Shown here: positions 44,460 to 53,758 of the stretch, in pieces
How the letters are laid out: the number at the start of each line of letters is the position of its first letter
Numbering within the stretch: the stretch's first letter is position 1
Assembly: GCA_001931535.1 (NCBI GenBank)
Contig: CP016211.1
Span: 5,253,573-5,317,572 of the forward strand
Source of the DNA: Minicystis rosea
Lineage (GTDB): Bacteria > Myxococcota_A > Polyangia > Polyangiales > Polyangiaceae
Direction of reading: 5' to 3'
DNA: 64,000 nt
Program-made: the position numbers and the translations under genes
The notes under the pieces: model-generated
The model's input: the letters and a program-made list of their open reading frames with translations, nothing else
Told to the model about the DNA's origin: nothing
Database searches by the model: none

Positions 44460-44680
44460 GAAAACACGAACGGCGGGGAACCCAGCGAAAACGCGCGCCA
44501 TGTGCGAGATTCGGTTTCCCCGCCGTTGGGATGGGAGGCTCGCTGGCGAGCCCGCATGAACCGACGCCCGTGGATGGATGGATAAGGAACAGCGTTCCTT
44601 TCCGGGACCCACACCTGACAGACAAGATCGACATCAGGCCCGAAGCGGCGCGACCTTCAAGCACGCTCGGGTGGTTCGAG
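44460..44680 (+). repeat. Long direct repeat A, copy 2
   Basis: About 221 bases matching 42927-43144 with some dozen differences, including a small insertion after GGATGGATG. An inverted pair GGCGGGGAACC/GGTTTCCCCGCC is complete here. Two further hairpins follow its right end. Confidence 0.85.
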
Positions 44681-44690
44681 GTATGGGAGG

Positions 44691-44739
44691 CTCCACGGAG
44701 CAATGCTTCCGTGGAGGGAAAGGAGCAGCGCTCCTTTCC
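44691..44739 (-). terminator. Tandem hairpins ending the YdcF-like gene
   Basis: CTCCACGGA/TCCGTGGAG (44691-44716) and GGAAAGGAGC/GCTCCTTTCC with loop AGC (44717-44739), both perfect stems. They lie immediately after the stop codon of the reverse-strand lipoprotein gene ending at 44746. Confidence 0.65.
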
Positions 44740-44745
44740 TGCGAC

Positions 44746-46167
44746 TCAAGGATCGAGCGCGTCGCGCCCATCCGCGTGGAGGGAGACGGCCACTGGGATC
44801 ATGCACGAATCGTTGGAGGAGATGGGGATGAGCGCGCGCCAGGGTCGATAGCCGAGCTCGTCTTCGCAGCGGGGCCCGAACGTGCCGTGCCAGAAGCCGA
44901 TGTAAAGGCTCTGGCCGAAATCGGAGGTGACGAGGAGAGCGCGATTCGCGGGGACGCCGTAGCGGAGCAAGAGGCGTGAGACGTTGCGGAGATTGGTGGT
45001 GGTGTGGCGCGCGTGCGGGTCGATGATCACCGCTTCTTCGGGGACATCGTAAGTGGCGAGGAGGTATTTCTTCATCTCGATGGCCTCGGAGTACGGCGTT
45101 CGATCCGGGTGCACGTGCCCGCCGGAGAGCGCGATGAGCGGCGCGAGGCCTTTGGCGAAGCGCTGAGCGGCCAAGTCGACGCGTGCCTGTCCATTGGGAT
45201 CGAGGACCACGTTGGGATCGCTCGGCCCCTGGCCCGGCACGAGGATGGCCGTGAAGGGATATTGTGCCCAATCGATGCTCGGGATGTGCGCCAGGGCTTT
45301 GGCATTCTCGCCCGCGGCCAGCGGCTCGTAGCGCGCGGCCTCATCGCGGCCGTCGGCGGCGAGGGCCGCGAGCGTGACGGCGAGGAGCGGCTCGAAGAAG
45401 GCGAACGCCGCGGGGTGCGCCGCGGTAGCGGACGTCACCGCATCAGCGAGCTTGGCGCCGCCGAGGGCCGCGGCTTCGTCGCCCAACGTCTGGCCGAGCG
45501 CGGCGATGAGATCGATGAAGGCGGCCTTCACGAGCGCGCCGTCGTCGAGATCGGCGTGAAGCGAGAAGCGCCCGGAGGCACGCATGGCATCCTGCGCGAA
45601 GGTCGAGAGCGAGCCTGTGGCCATGAGCGTCCCCACGAGCGCATCGGCCGCGACGGCGGCATCGGCGTCGGTCCACGCGACCGCGTCCACGTGACAAGCA
45701 ACGTCGTCACCGCACGTGGAAGGCGCGCTCCGCACGCGCGCATCGCGATCCGCGCTCACGGCGGCGAGCGTCGGATCGGCGGCGAGCGCGGCCGCAGCCG
45801 CGGTGTCGAGCTGAAGGAGCGTGGCGAGGAAGAAGGCTTTGTCTTGTACGATCGAATTGCTCGCCGGCGGCACGTACGACGGTGACCATTGCGCGGCGGC
45901 GGCCGCGGCGATCATGGGATCCGCGCCTTCGCTGTCGGGAACACCGTCGCACGCCGCAGGATCGAGGGGCGGCACCGATGGGCCACCGCCTTCGCCGCCG
46001 GCGGATCCGCCGGTGCCCGTCGCGCTGCTCGAGGTCGTCGAGCTGGACGAGCCTCCGGTGCCCGTCGTGGTCTCACCGGAGGAGCAGGCCGCGAAGACGG
46101 CAATGCCGAGCGTCGACAGCAAGGCGAGGCCGGCGCGACGGAGAGGCCCAGTGGCAAGCGCGATCAT
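44746..46167 (-). CDS. YdcF/SanA-like (DUF218) lipoprotein
   Basis: 473 residues from ATG 46167. The signal peptide ends in the lipobox VFAAC, then a Ser/Thr/Gly linker. After an Ala-rich helical region (about 85-300), a DUF218 domain is clear: FTAILVPGQG, RVDLAAQRFAKGLAPLIALS, GGHVHPDRTPYSEAIEMKKY, DPHARHTTTNLRNVSRLLL and ALLVTSDFGQSLYIGF. DUF218 proteins act in envelope or vitamin B12/peptidoglycan-related functions, mostly undefined. It follows the immunity gene on the same strand (76 bases) but has its own start signals. Confidence 0.85.
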   Translation of the reverse strand: MIALATGPLRRAGLALLSTLGIAVFAACSSGETTTGTGGSSSSTTSSSATGTGGSAGGEGGGPSVPPLDPAACDGVPDSEGADPMIAAAAAAQWSPSYVPPASNSIVQDKAFFLATLLQLDTAAAAALAADPTLAAVSADRDARVRSAPSTCGDDVACHVDAVAWTDADAAVAADALVGTLMATGSLSTFAQDAMRASGRFSLHADLDDGALVKAAFIDLIAALGQTLGDEAAALGGAKLADAVTSATAAHPAAFAFFEPLLAVTLAALAADGRDEAARYEPLAAGENAKALAHIPSIDWAQYPFTAILVPGQGPSDPNVVLDPNGQARVDLAAQRFAKGLAPLIALSGGHVHPDRTPYSEAIEMKKYLLATYDVPEEAVIIDPHARHTTTNLRNVSRLLLRYGVPANRALLVTSDFGQSLYIGFWHGTFGPRCEDELGYRPWRALIPISSNDSCMIPVAVSLHADGRDALDP

Positions 46168-46243
46168 GCATGCACGGTATCATCGCGCCGCGCGCCGTGG
46201 TGTCACCTCGATTGCATGTCAACGGCGCGTCGTCGAGGACAGA

Positions 46244-47068
46244 CTACCTCGCGCCGAACGTCGGAGGCTCGTAAACGACGGTGACCACATCCCCGTTTCG
46301 ATGGGTTTGCATCCGCCCATCACCGATGTCGTACGAGGCCTCCGCGACGCCCTCTCGATCGTGGGGCCCCGGCTGCGAGCCATTGATGATTCGGAGCTGC
46401 TTTCGCGCGGCCTCGGGCAGCGCCGCGAGCAGCTCGGAGACCGCGGCTCCGTCGCGAAGGCCGACGTACGTTCCATAAAGATATTGCTCGATGTTGGCTT
46501 GGATCACGACGGCACGATCATCGGCCCAAGCGTGGCAGCGCTTGCCATCGACCTCGGGGACCGGCGGCAGATGGAGCGCCGCCGCGGCGGCGACACCGAT
46601 GCTCGCCTGTGTCTCGAAGCCATATCGATCCTTGCGCTCGGGCAGATACACCCGCTGAAACGCCTGGCACTCGAGCAGATGCTCCGCGGAGTCGTAGGTC
46701 GGCTCCGTGCTCCCGAGGTCGTAAAGCACCGTGTACATGGCGCCGGCGTCATCACACCACGTTTGCGGGTCGGTGCGTGGATGGCTCACCGGGATGAGCG
46801 GTCTTCCTTCCTCGGACACCGGCCAATCGTCCGGAGGCATGCCGTCCTGCGCGGCCAGCGCTTCCTCGATGCCAAACCGCACTTGATCGAACGGGATACC
46901 GTACAGCACACGATCGACGTGATCGATGGCCTCCGTGAACGGGCGACCGCGGCTCGACAGCGCGGCGACGAGGCGATCTCTCCGGTCGGGCGGCGCCGTC
47001 GTGCGGTCGGCGAGCGACGCCAACCATCGGCGACACCAAGGAGAGAGCGCCTGCGCCGTGACCGTCAC
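46244..47068 (-). CDS. Predicted immunity protein for the RHS deaminase toxin
   Basis: 274 residues from a GTG at 47066-47068 whose GTGA overlaps the RHS stop codon by 4 bases. No family recognised; no signal peptide, so cytoplasmic. Distinct blocks: FTEAIDHVDRVLYGIPFDQV, EGRPLIPVSHPRTDPQTWCD, YRNG-like tail around QTHRNGDVVTVVYEPP. In polymorphic toxin systems the gene directly after the toxin module is normally its immunity protein; the translational overlap supports that. The inference rests on position. Confidence 0.65.
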   Translation of the reverse strand: MTVTAQALSPWCRRWLASLADRTTAPPDRRDRLVAALSSRGRPFTEAIDHVDRVLYGIPFDQVRFGIEEALAAQDGMPPDDWPVSEEGRPLIPVSHPRTDPQTWCDDAGAMYTVLYDLGSTEPTYDSAEHLLECQAFQRVYLPERKDRYGFETQASIGVAAAAALHLPPVPEVDGKRCHAWADDRAVVIQANIEQYLYGTYVGLRDGAAVSELLAALPEAARKQLRIINGSQPGPHDREGVAEASYDIGDGRMQTHRNGDVVTVVYEPPTFGAR

Positions 47069-50000
47069 CGAAGCCGTCCCTCCGCGTGAGCCTGACCCGC
47101 TTCATCATAGCCGTTCCACGGTCCCTGCGCAGGGCCCGTGGCCGGCCTGTTCTGGTTCGGATCCGCCGGACCGAACGGCGGCATCCCGCCGCCGAGGGGG
47201 TTCTGCCGCTGCTGCGCGGCCCAACTATCACTCGGTGGGCTGAAGTTGGTGTTGTCGGTGCCGCCACGGGAGGTGGCGCCCGGGGTCACCAGCGTTTGAT
47301 CGGGGTGGACCGTGTTGGGCCCGTTCGGGTTGGGCGCGCCCCAACGATTCTGGAGATTGGCAATCATCTGGCTGCAGTTCGGACAAGGCGCGCGCGCCCC
47401 CTTGTCGTCGGAGGAGCTGATGTTCCCGATGGAGGCCAGCGCTTGCTGGATCTTGGGGTGATCGTCGGAGTTGTTCGGGTTGAGCTGTTGGCCGTTGTTG
47501 TGCTGGCTCTCCCACTGGCGGAGGTAATCGCTCAGCGCGCGTGGCTCACCGCACGCGGTCGGAGACTGGGTATTGCCACGCGGGTAAATACCGCCCGGCG
47601 CATTGGGGTGGCGCGGAGGAATGGCCGCGGCGACGACCGGATGGATTTCCGGCACCTGACCACCGCTGTTCGCCGTGGCAGTTCCGGCCGTGCCTGTCAC
47701 CGTCGTGGTCACGGGGGCGAGACCGAGCGGATCGATCACGCGGAGCGGCTGTGCGTGAGCGTATTCCCAGGCGTTGAGCGACGCGGAGATGCCGAGTGGA
47801 TCCGGGCTCAGATACTGGCCCACGACAGGATCGTAGAAGCGGTATCGCTGATAGAAGAGACCCGTCTCCTCGTCGCGGTACATGCCCGCGAAGCCCCACG
47901 GCGTGCGCGCGCGCCCCTCCCAACGGAGGTCGCCCCAGATGGTCGTGCGAGCCTCTGCGAGCACCTCGCCGGAGGCGCTCACCAGGATGCTGGGAGCGTT
48001 GCCCGAGCCGAGCAGGTAGTGGATCCAGGGACCAGGCTCCGCGCCCCCAACCGTCTCGCGATGCGCGAACGGGGCCACGGCGTCGTCTCGATAGGCGTAG
48101 TCGACGCTCGAGACACGGATCTTCTGGCCAGCGCGGTACGTCTCGCTGTGCTCTTGGATGAGCTGATCGCCCGACCACACGAAGCGCGTGATCACCGCTT
48201 CGCCCTCGGGGCGGACGACGCGCTTCACGAGGCGGCGCGCATGGGCGTCGTACACGTGATCGATGCGTGTCCCATCGGGCAGGGTCTGGCGATCGAGCAT
48301 CCCGCGCGCGCCCCAGCGCAGGGAAGAGGCCGCCTCACCGCGAGCGGCGCGCACGCGGCGGCCCTCGCCGTCGATCTCGAAGACGCTCTCGCCGTCGCGG
48401 AGCACCACGCCGCCGCGACCGAAGGAGCGCGTCGGCGCATCGTTGCCGGCAGGGTAAACACGACCGCCGTCGCCGTAGCGGTAGCGCTCGCTCGTGCCGG
48501 TGCTGGTGCGGCGCTCGGTGACGCGGTGGAGCGGATCGTACGCGAAGGCGGTGCGCACGCCGGCCGAGTCGACGTGCTCCACGAGATCGCCGTCGGCGCC
48601 ATAGGCGAAGCCTTCGTTCACGATGGTGCCGGGCGGGAGGCGGCCCACCCACTGCGGCCCGACCGGTGCGGCGGCGCCGTTGGTCACGCGGCGCTCCAGC
48701 ATTTGGCCGAGGCCGTCGTAACGCGTGACGACGTGGCACTTGTCGGAGATGGCGCGGAGGATCTCGCGGCCGAGCCCATCGTGCGTGATCGCGACCGCGT
48801 CGCCGCCGTCGAGCGCGATGCGGGACGGGAGGCCCATCCGGTCGCGCTCGGTGCGCAGCGCGTAGCCGGTGGTCTGCACGGAGACGCGGCGACCGATGCC
48901 GTCGAAGGCCGACTTCACGACGCTGGTCACGCCATCGCAGGTCTGCGTCTCCTGCACGAGGTTGCCGCGCTCATCGTAGGTGTACTCGACGCGCGACTCC
49001 TTCGTTTCGGCGACGACGAGGCGACCGACCGGATCGTACTCGAAGGCCTCGAAGGCATCGTCGGCGAAGCTGCGGCGCACGAGACGGCCGGCGGCGTCGC
49101 GCTCCAAGATCACCTCTTCGCCGACGGCGTTCTTGATCCGCTGGATGCGACCGCTGCCGTCGAGCTTGTAGCCGTAGCGACGGCCGTCGAAGCTCTCCTC
49201 GCCGACCACGCGGCCGGCGACGTCGCGCTCGCAGCGGTAGCGTTCACCGGCCTCGTTGACGACCTCGACCAGGTTGCACTCGCGATCGTAGCGCAAGCGC
49301 AGGCTGTCGCCGTTGGGCTTGCGCAGCTCGTGGACGACGTTGTAGCCGCCCCAGCACAGCTCGTAGACCGAGCCGTCGCCGCCGAAATAGCGCGACACGC
49401 GCCCATCGGCGTCGAGCTCGACCGAAGGGCGCGCGCCGGTCGGTTGGGTGACGCCGATCAAGGTGCCGCAGGGATCGTAGTGGAGGACGGTCTCGTGGCC
49501 CTCTTCGTCGTGGAACGCGACGAGCCGGCCGACCTCGTCGTAGCGCATCACGCGCGAGCGACCGTTGGGCTCGGTCAGCTTGGCCAGGTTGCCCTCGGCG
49601 TCGTACTCGAAGCGCGTCTCGCCGCCGTTGGGCATGAGCGCGAGCGAGGCGCGGCCCTGCTCGTCACGGACGAAGGAGAGCAGCGTGCCGAGCGCGTCGC
49701 GCGTCGAAAGCAGGTTGTGCTTGTCGTCGTAGCTGTAGGCCACGGAGGCGCCGAGCGCGTCGATGGCCTCGACGAGGTTGCCGGCTGGATCGTAGGCGTA
49801 GAGGTTGGTTTGGCCGAGCGCGTTCTTCTCCGTGAGCACGCGCCCATCGGCGTCACGGCCGTAGCGCGTGCTGCCGCCCGCAGCGTCGTGATGAGCCGTG
49901 ACGTTACCGAGCGCGTCGTAATCGACCGACTCGGTCCACACGCCGGCAGCGCCCGAAGGCTTGCCATTCGGGCTGTGATCGAAGCGCCGGCTCTGGCGCG

Positions 50001-51093
50001 AATCGTAGACGACCGTGAAGTCCGGGCCGTACTCCATGCGCGCGTGCAGCACGCCCTTGGCCGGCGTGACGCCGTCGGCGAGGAGCGCCGGCACGTCGTC
50101 GGCGAGCGCCGGATCGGGCGCGCCGAGGTGATCGCACCACGTCTCGATGCAGCGCGCCTCCTCGTCGTAGCGATAGTGCGTGGCGAGACCCGACGGGTAG
50201 CGCACGCGGGTGAGCAGGTGATCCTGGTACACGTACTCGATGCGCCGGCCGGCGGCGTCGAGGGTGGCCACGAGGTCACCGTGCTCGTCGTACTGATAGC
50301 TTCGATACGTGACCTTCCGGCCGCTCCGCCCTTCGATCTCGAAGGCACGGATGCGACCGTCGGCGTGACGCTGGACGCGGATGGTGCGCCCAGCCGTGTC
50401 GAGCAGGGCCACGAGGGTATCGCCCTCGTAAACGAGGCTGACGCGGTTGCCGTTGTGATCGACGACGGCGGTGAGGAGAAAACGCGCGTTGCTCTGCGAA
50501 GAGGCGCTGAAGACGTAGACGAGCCGGCCTTCGGTGATCACGTAGCCGCCCGCGTCGCGCGTCAGGCGGACGCCGTCGGCGACCCACGCGCTGTCGCCCA
50601 CGGCCGGGATGTCGCGATGCGCGTGCGAGCCGTTGGGGCGCCGCACCACGAGCGTGCGACGGCGGGTCTCGATCCGCCACGCGAGCGAGTGGGACCAACC
50701 GAAGCCGAGCCCGAGATCCTGCTCGGCGGCGCCCGAGATGTACGATCGCTCGATGCGCAGCGGGAACGCGCCGGTGAGCACCAAATCGGCCTGCGCGATG
50801 GTGTAGACGCAGCCCGAGATGGGATCGACGGGATCGCCTGCGTGCGTGCCGCGGTTGCCGTGCACGGGGTTCATGCAGCCGCCGCCGCTCCCGGGACCAC
50901 AGGTGCCCGCGCCTTTCCCGCCGCCGTTGGCGCCGTTGCCGCCGTTGTTGCCGTTCGCGCCTTGCTTGCCTGCGTTGCCCTTGCCGTTCTTGCCGTTGCT
51001 GCCGCCCGCGTTGCCGCCGCCTCCCATCACCCACACGCCGGGGTTCATGCCAGGGATCGCCGGGATGTTCGGGATCGGTGCCGTACGAGCCAT
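47065..51093 (-). CDS. RHS-repeat polymorphic toxin with C-terminal deaminase domain
   Basis: 1342 residues. The N terminus (IPNIPAIPGMNPGVWVMGGG) resembles PAAR-like DUF4150-type starts, then a Gly/Asn linker and DUF6531 (GDPVDPISGCVYTIAQADLV). RHS/YD repeats fill about 130-1090 (YDALGNVTAHHDAAG, YDPAGNLVEAIDALG, YDEVGRLVAFHDEEG), closing with the core signature RFYDPVVGQYLSPDPLG. The variable C terminus has ACGEPRALSDYLRQW and, ~50 residues later, APCPNCSQMI: a CxE and PCxxC pair as in zinc-dependent YwqJ-like deaminase toxins. Probably delivered into rival cells by type VI secretion or contact. Confidence 0.85.
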   Translation of the reverse strand: MARTAPIPNIPAIPGMNPGVWVMGGGGNAGGSNGKNGKGNAGKQGANGNNGGNGANGGGKGAGTCGPGSGGGCMNPVHGNRGTHAGDPVDPISGCVYTIAQADLVLTGAFPLRIERSYISGAAEQDLGLGFGWSHSLAWRIETRRRTLVVRRPNGSHAHRDIPAVGDSAWVADGVRLTRDAGGYVITEGRLVYVFSASSQSNARFLLTAVVDHNGNRVSLVYEGDTLVALLDTAGRTIRVQRHADGRIRAFEIEGRSGRKVTYRSYQYDEHGDLVATLDAAGRRIEYVYQDHLLTRVRYPSGLATHYRYDEEARCIETWCDHLGAPDPALADDVPALLADGVTPAKGVLHARMEYGPDFTVVYDSRQSRRFDHSPNGKPSGAAGVWTESVDYDALGNVTAHHDAAGGSTRYGRDADGRVLTEKNALGQTNLYAYDPAGNLVEAIDALGASVAYSYDDKHNLLSTRDALGTLLSFVRDEQGRASLALMPNGGETRFEYDAEGNLAKLTEPNGRSRVMRYDEVGRLVAFHDEEGHETVLHYDPCGTLIGVTQPTGARPSVELDADGRVSRYFGGDGSVYELCWGGYNVVHELRKPNGDSLRLRYDRECNLVEVVNEAGERYRCERDVAGRVVGEESFDGRRYGYKLDGSGRIQRIKNAVGEEVILERDAAGRLVRRSFADDAFEAFEYDPVGRLVVAETKESRVEYTYDERGNLVQETQTCDGVTSVVKSAFDGIGRRVSVQTTGYALRTERDRMGLPSRIALDGGDAVAITHDGLGREILRAISDKCHVVTRYDGLGQMLERRVTNGAAAPVGPQWVGRLPPGTIVNEGFAYGADGDLVEHVDSAGVRTAFAYDPLHRVTERRTSTGTSERYRYGDGGRVYPAGNDAPTRSFGRGGVVLRDGESVFEIDGEGRRVRAARGEAASSLRWGARGMLDRQTLPDGTRIDHVYDAHARRLVKRVVRPEGEAVITRFVWSGDQLIQEHSETYRAGQKIRVSSVDYAYRDDAVAPFAHRETVGGAEPGPWIHYLLGSGNAPSILVSASGEVLAEARTTIWGDLRWEGRARTPWGFAGMYRDEETGLFYQRYRFYDPVVGQYLSPDPLGISASLNAWEYAHAQPLRVIDPLGLAPVTTTVTGTAGTATANSGGQVPEIHPVVAAAIPPRHPNAPGGIYPRGNTQSPTACGEPRALSDYLRQWESQHNNGQQLNPNNSDDHPKIQQALASIGNISSSDDKGARAPCPNCSQMIANLQNRWGAPNPNGPNTVHPDQTLVTPGATSRGGTDNTNFSPPSDSWAAQQRQNPLGGGMPPFGPADPNQNRPATGPAQGPWNGYDEAGQAHAEGRLR

Positions 51094-51138
51094 GGCGTCA
51101 TGTTCGCCGAACGCATGGGCCCGTCAAGCGGGGCTCGC

Positions 51139-51573
51139 TCATCGCATGGCGCGATCGAAGCGAGCGGCGAGCTCCTCGTCCTCGAGCAGCCGTTGGGTCC
51201 AGTGGGCTTGTGCTGCGAGGTAGGTGTCGAGGGTGAGCTCCAGACGCCGCAAGGTCGACGCCAGATCTCCGCCCTTCCGCAGCTCGCGCGCCGCGGTGAC
51301 GAAGCGATCGAAGGGCAGGACCTCACGCACCCGGGCCCGCTGCGCGCGGGCGAACGCTTCAGCGTGGGCGGCAATCAACGCGGGCACGCGATCATCGTCG
51401 GCCTCGGCGTCGTCGGCCTCGGAGAGGCGCGCCTGCCACGTGTCGTCGATCACCTCCCAGGCGTCCTCGTCGAGGCCGTGCTCCGCGAGCACCGCGCTTC
51501 GATCGACGCGTGGATCGGAGAGCTCCGCAGCGAGGGTCGCGTAGGCCTCCACGTCGTTCCGGAAATCTGCCAT
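51139..51573 (-). CDS. Small accessory protein upstream of the RHS toxin
   Basis: 144 residues from ATG 51573. Acidic, alpha-helical (AVLAEHGLDEDAWEVIDDTW, FARAQRARVREVLPFDRFV, LRRLELTLDTYLAAQAHW), no signal peptide. It precedes the RHS gene by 45 bases on the same strand. Comparable small helical proteins next to RHS/T6SS effectors often act as loading chaperones or adaptors; that role is inferred from position. Confidence 0.7.
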   Translation of the reverse strand: MADFRNDVEAYATLAAELSDPRVDRSAVLAEHGLDEDAWEVIDDTWQARLSEADDAEADDDRVPALIAAHAEAFARAQRARVREVLPFDRFVTAARELRKGGDLASTLRRLELTLDTYLAAQAHWTQRLLEDEELAARFDRAMR

Positions 51574-51634
51574 GGGCGGGCGCAGGCTAGCATCGCCGCA
51601 GGGCTTCCAGGCACCCCCCGAGCCGGTGTAACAC

Positions 51635-53728
51635 GTGGCGGTGGCGCTCTCGAACCTCCCGTTCGTCACTGCCGGCAACGCATCCGGCTCCGCGCTCGCG
51701 GACGCCGGCCTCCCTCCCACCGCGATCGATCTGGAAGCGGGGCACGCCGAGCTGCGCCGCGCCGCGCTCGCGATCGAGCACGACGTGCCGCCGGCCCCGG
51801 AGCTCGGTCCGGCGGCGCGCGCCATGGAGGCCGCGTTCGGTGCGTTGTACGACGTCATCGACGGCCGCGCCGATCGCTTGAACGCGGTGCAGGCCGCGCT
51901 CACGGAGATCGATCGCGCCGGCGTCGCGCTCGACGCGGCGGCCGCGCGCGACCGAGCCTTCGACCCGGCGCGCGCGCATCTCGGTCTCGCGCGCACGCAC
52001 CTCGCCCGCGCGGAAGAGCGTTATGCGCGGCTTCCCCCGCTCGCGCTGCCTGCGACACCGGAGCTCCTCGCGAGCAACGACATCCCACGCCTGCACACGA
52101 TCACGCGCCCGTCGCTCGTGCCCACGCTGCGCTACCCCGTGCCGCTTCCGGCGGGCCGCCCACCGCCCGTGCTCGCGCCCTTGCCCGAGCCGAAGACCTT
52201 CCCGGAGCTCCGCGCGGCCATCGCCGCGATGAAGCGAGAGGCCGAAGAAGCGAAGCAGCGCCCGCCCGCGCCCGCGCTCCCGCCGCCGCCCGTCGAAACG
52301 GCGAAGCTGCGCGTCCCGCCGCCGGGCTTCGCCCGCGACATCGGCCAAGCCATCGACGACGCTGCCTTCCTGCGGAACCGCGCGAGAGAGAGCTTCGAAG
52401 AGGTCTCCATGGTGGGCATGCAGCGCGCGCCCATGCTCGGCGATCCCTGGCGCGGCTCCTTGCTCCTCGAGCGGCGCATGCTGGCGTCGATCGACGTCAT
52501 CGCCGCCGTCGGCAGGCCCGCGATCGAGCATGTTCCGCGCCTCGTTGCGGATGCGCCCGTGAAGGATCCGAGCCATGCATTCGGCATCGCCATGGTGCTC
52601 GGCTGCATCGGCGGCCGCGACGCGTTGGCCGCCGCGGAGCACGCGCTCCTCACGAGCGATCGCGATGCTGCCTTCGTCGACGAGATCGGCGCGGCCCTGA
52701 AGCTCGTGCCGCACGATCACCTCGCGCCCGCGCTGCGCTCGCTGCTCGGCGAGGCGGATCCGAAGATTCGCGCGCTCGCGATCGACGTCCTCGGTTACCG
52801 CGGCCTCGCGACCCCGGCCGAGCTCGTCGCCGCCGCAACCGACGTGCCCCTCGTCGCGGCCCGCGCGCTCGTCCACTTCGCGACCACGCCGACGCCCGAG
52901 CTCGCCGGCATCCTCCAAGAGGCCGCGCGCACCGAAGATCCCGCGCTTCGCGAGGCCGCGTGGATCGCCATGGCCCTCTCCGGTCACCCGCACACCGAGG
53001 TCACGCTCTCGGTCGCGCTCGATGGTCCCGAGGCCGGAAAGGCCGCGCTCGTCTTGGCCCTCGCCGGCGACGATCGCAGCGCGCGCCTCGTGTGCGATCG
53101 CACCTTCTGCGCCCCCACGCGCGAGCTCCTCTTCGCCGTTGGTTGGACGGGCGATGCTTGGGCCATCGCGCAGCTCGTGGATCTCCTCGCGACGAGCGAA
53201 GACGCCGTGCTGAAGTCCTCCGCGGCCTGGGCGCTCGAACGGATCACCGCCGCCGGCCTCTGGGAAGAGGCCGAGATCGAAGACGACGACATCACCGTCG
53301 ACGAGCCTCCCGATCCCGATGTCGGCGAGCCCCGCGTCCCCAAGCTCGCGCGCACCTTCGCCGATCCACGCGATCCTCCGCCGGCGCCCGCCCCCGAGGT
53401 GATCGAGCAACCGAGCACCGATGCGGCCCGCTGGCGCGCGTGGTGGCAGGAGCACGGACCTCGTTACAACATGGCCGCGCGCTATCGCCGCGGCCAGCTC
53501 TACACCCCGCAGGTCTCCCTCTCCGAGCTCGACACCGCCCGGCGCACGCCGGCGGAGCGCCGCTGGCTGCAGCGCGAGCTCATCATCCGCACCGGCGGCT
53601 TCGTGCGGTTCGATCCGCACGACCTCGTGATGGTGCAGGAGGAAGCCCTGAAGGCGTGGCAACCGCTCGCCGCGCAAGGCTCGAACACGCCGGGCCGATG
53701 GATCAGGCCGGCGCGCCGAATCGGCTGA
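51635..53728 (+). CDS. HEAT-repeat protein, TIGR02270-like
   Basis: 697 residues from GTG 51635 (first codons GTGGCGGTGGCG). The N-terminal third is Ala/Pro-rich and helical. From about 270 on, HEAT-like repeats appear (AAVGRPAIEHVPRLVADAPV, DPKIRALAIDVLGYRGLATP, DPALREAAWIAMALSG, EDAVLKSSAAWALERITAAG), followed by an acidic linker and a C-terminal domain with WRAWWQEHGPRYN and DPHDLVMVQEEALKAWQPLA. The layout recalls TIGR02270 proteins of Myxococcus near secretion and effector genes. Divergent from the accessory gene of the toxin island. Confidence 0.75.
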   Translation: MAVALSNLPFVTAGNASGSALADAGLPPTAIDLEAGHAELRRAALAIEHDVPPAPELGPAARAMEAAFGALYDVIDGRADRLNAVQAALTEIDRAGVALDAAAARDRAFDPARAHLGLARTHLARAEERYARLPPLALPATPELLASNDIPRLHTITRPSLVPTLRYPVPLPAGRPPPVLAPLPEPKTFPELRAAIAAMKREAEEAKQRPPAPALPPPPVETAKLRVPPPGFARDIGQAIDDAAFLRNRARESFEEVSMVGMQRAPMLGDPWRGSLLLERRMLASIDVIAAVGRPAIEHVPRLVADAPVKDPSHAFGIAMVLGCIGGRDALAAAEHALLTSDRDAAFVDEIGAALKLVPHDHLAPALRSLLGEADPKIRALAIDVLGYRGLATPAELVAAATDVPLVAARALVHFATTPTPELAGILQEAARTEDPALREAAWIAMALSGHPHTEVTLSVALDGPEAGKAALVLALAGDDRSARLVCDRTFCAPTRELLFAVGWTGDAWAIAQLVDLLATSEDAVLKSSAAWALERITAAGLWEEAEIEDDDITVDEPPDPDVGEPRVPKLARTFADPRDPPPAPAPEVIEQPSTDAARWRAWWQEHGPRYNMAARYRRGQLYTPQVSLSELDTARRTPAERRWLQRELIIRTGGFVRFDPHDLVMVQEEALKAWQPLAAQGSNTPGRWIRPARRIG

Positions 53729-53758
53729 CGGCCCTTCATCATCAGGTCGTGCAAGAGC

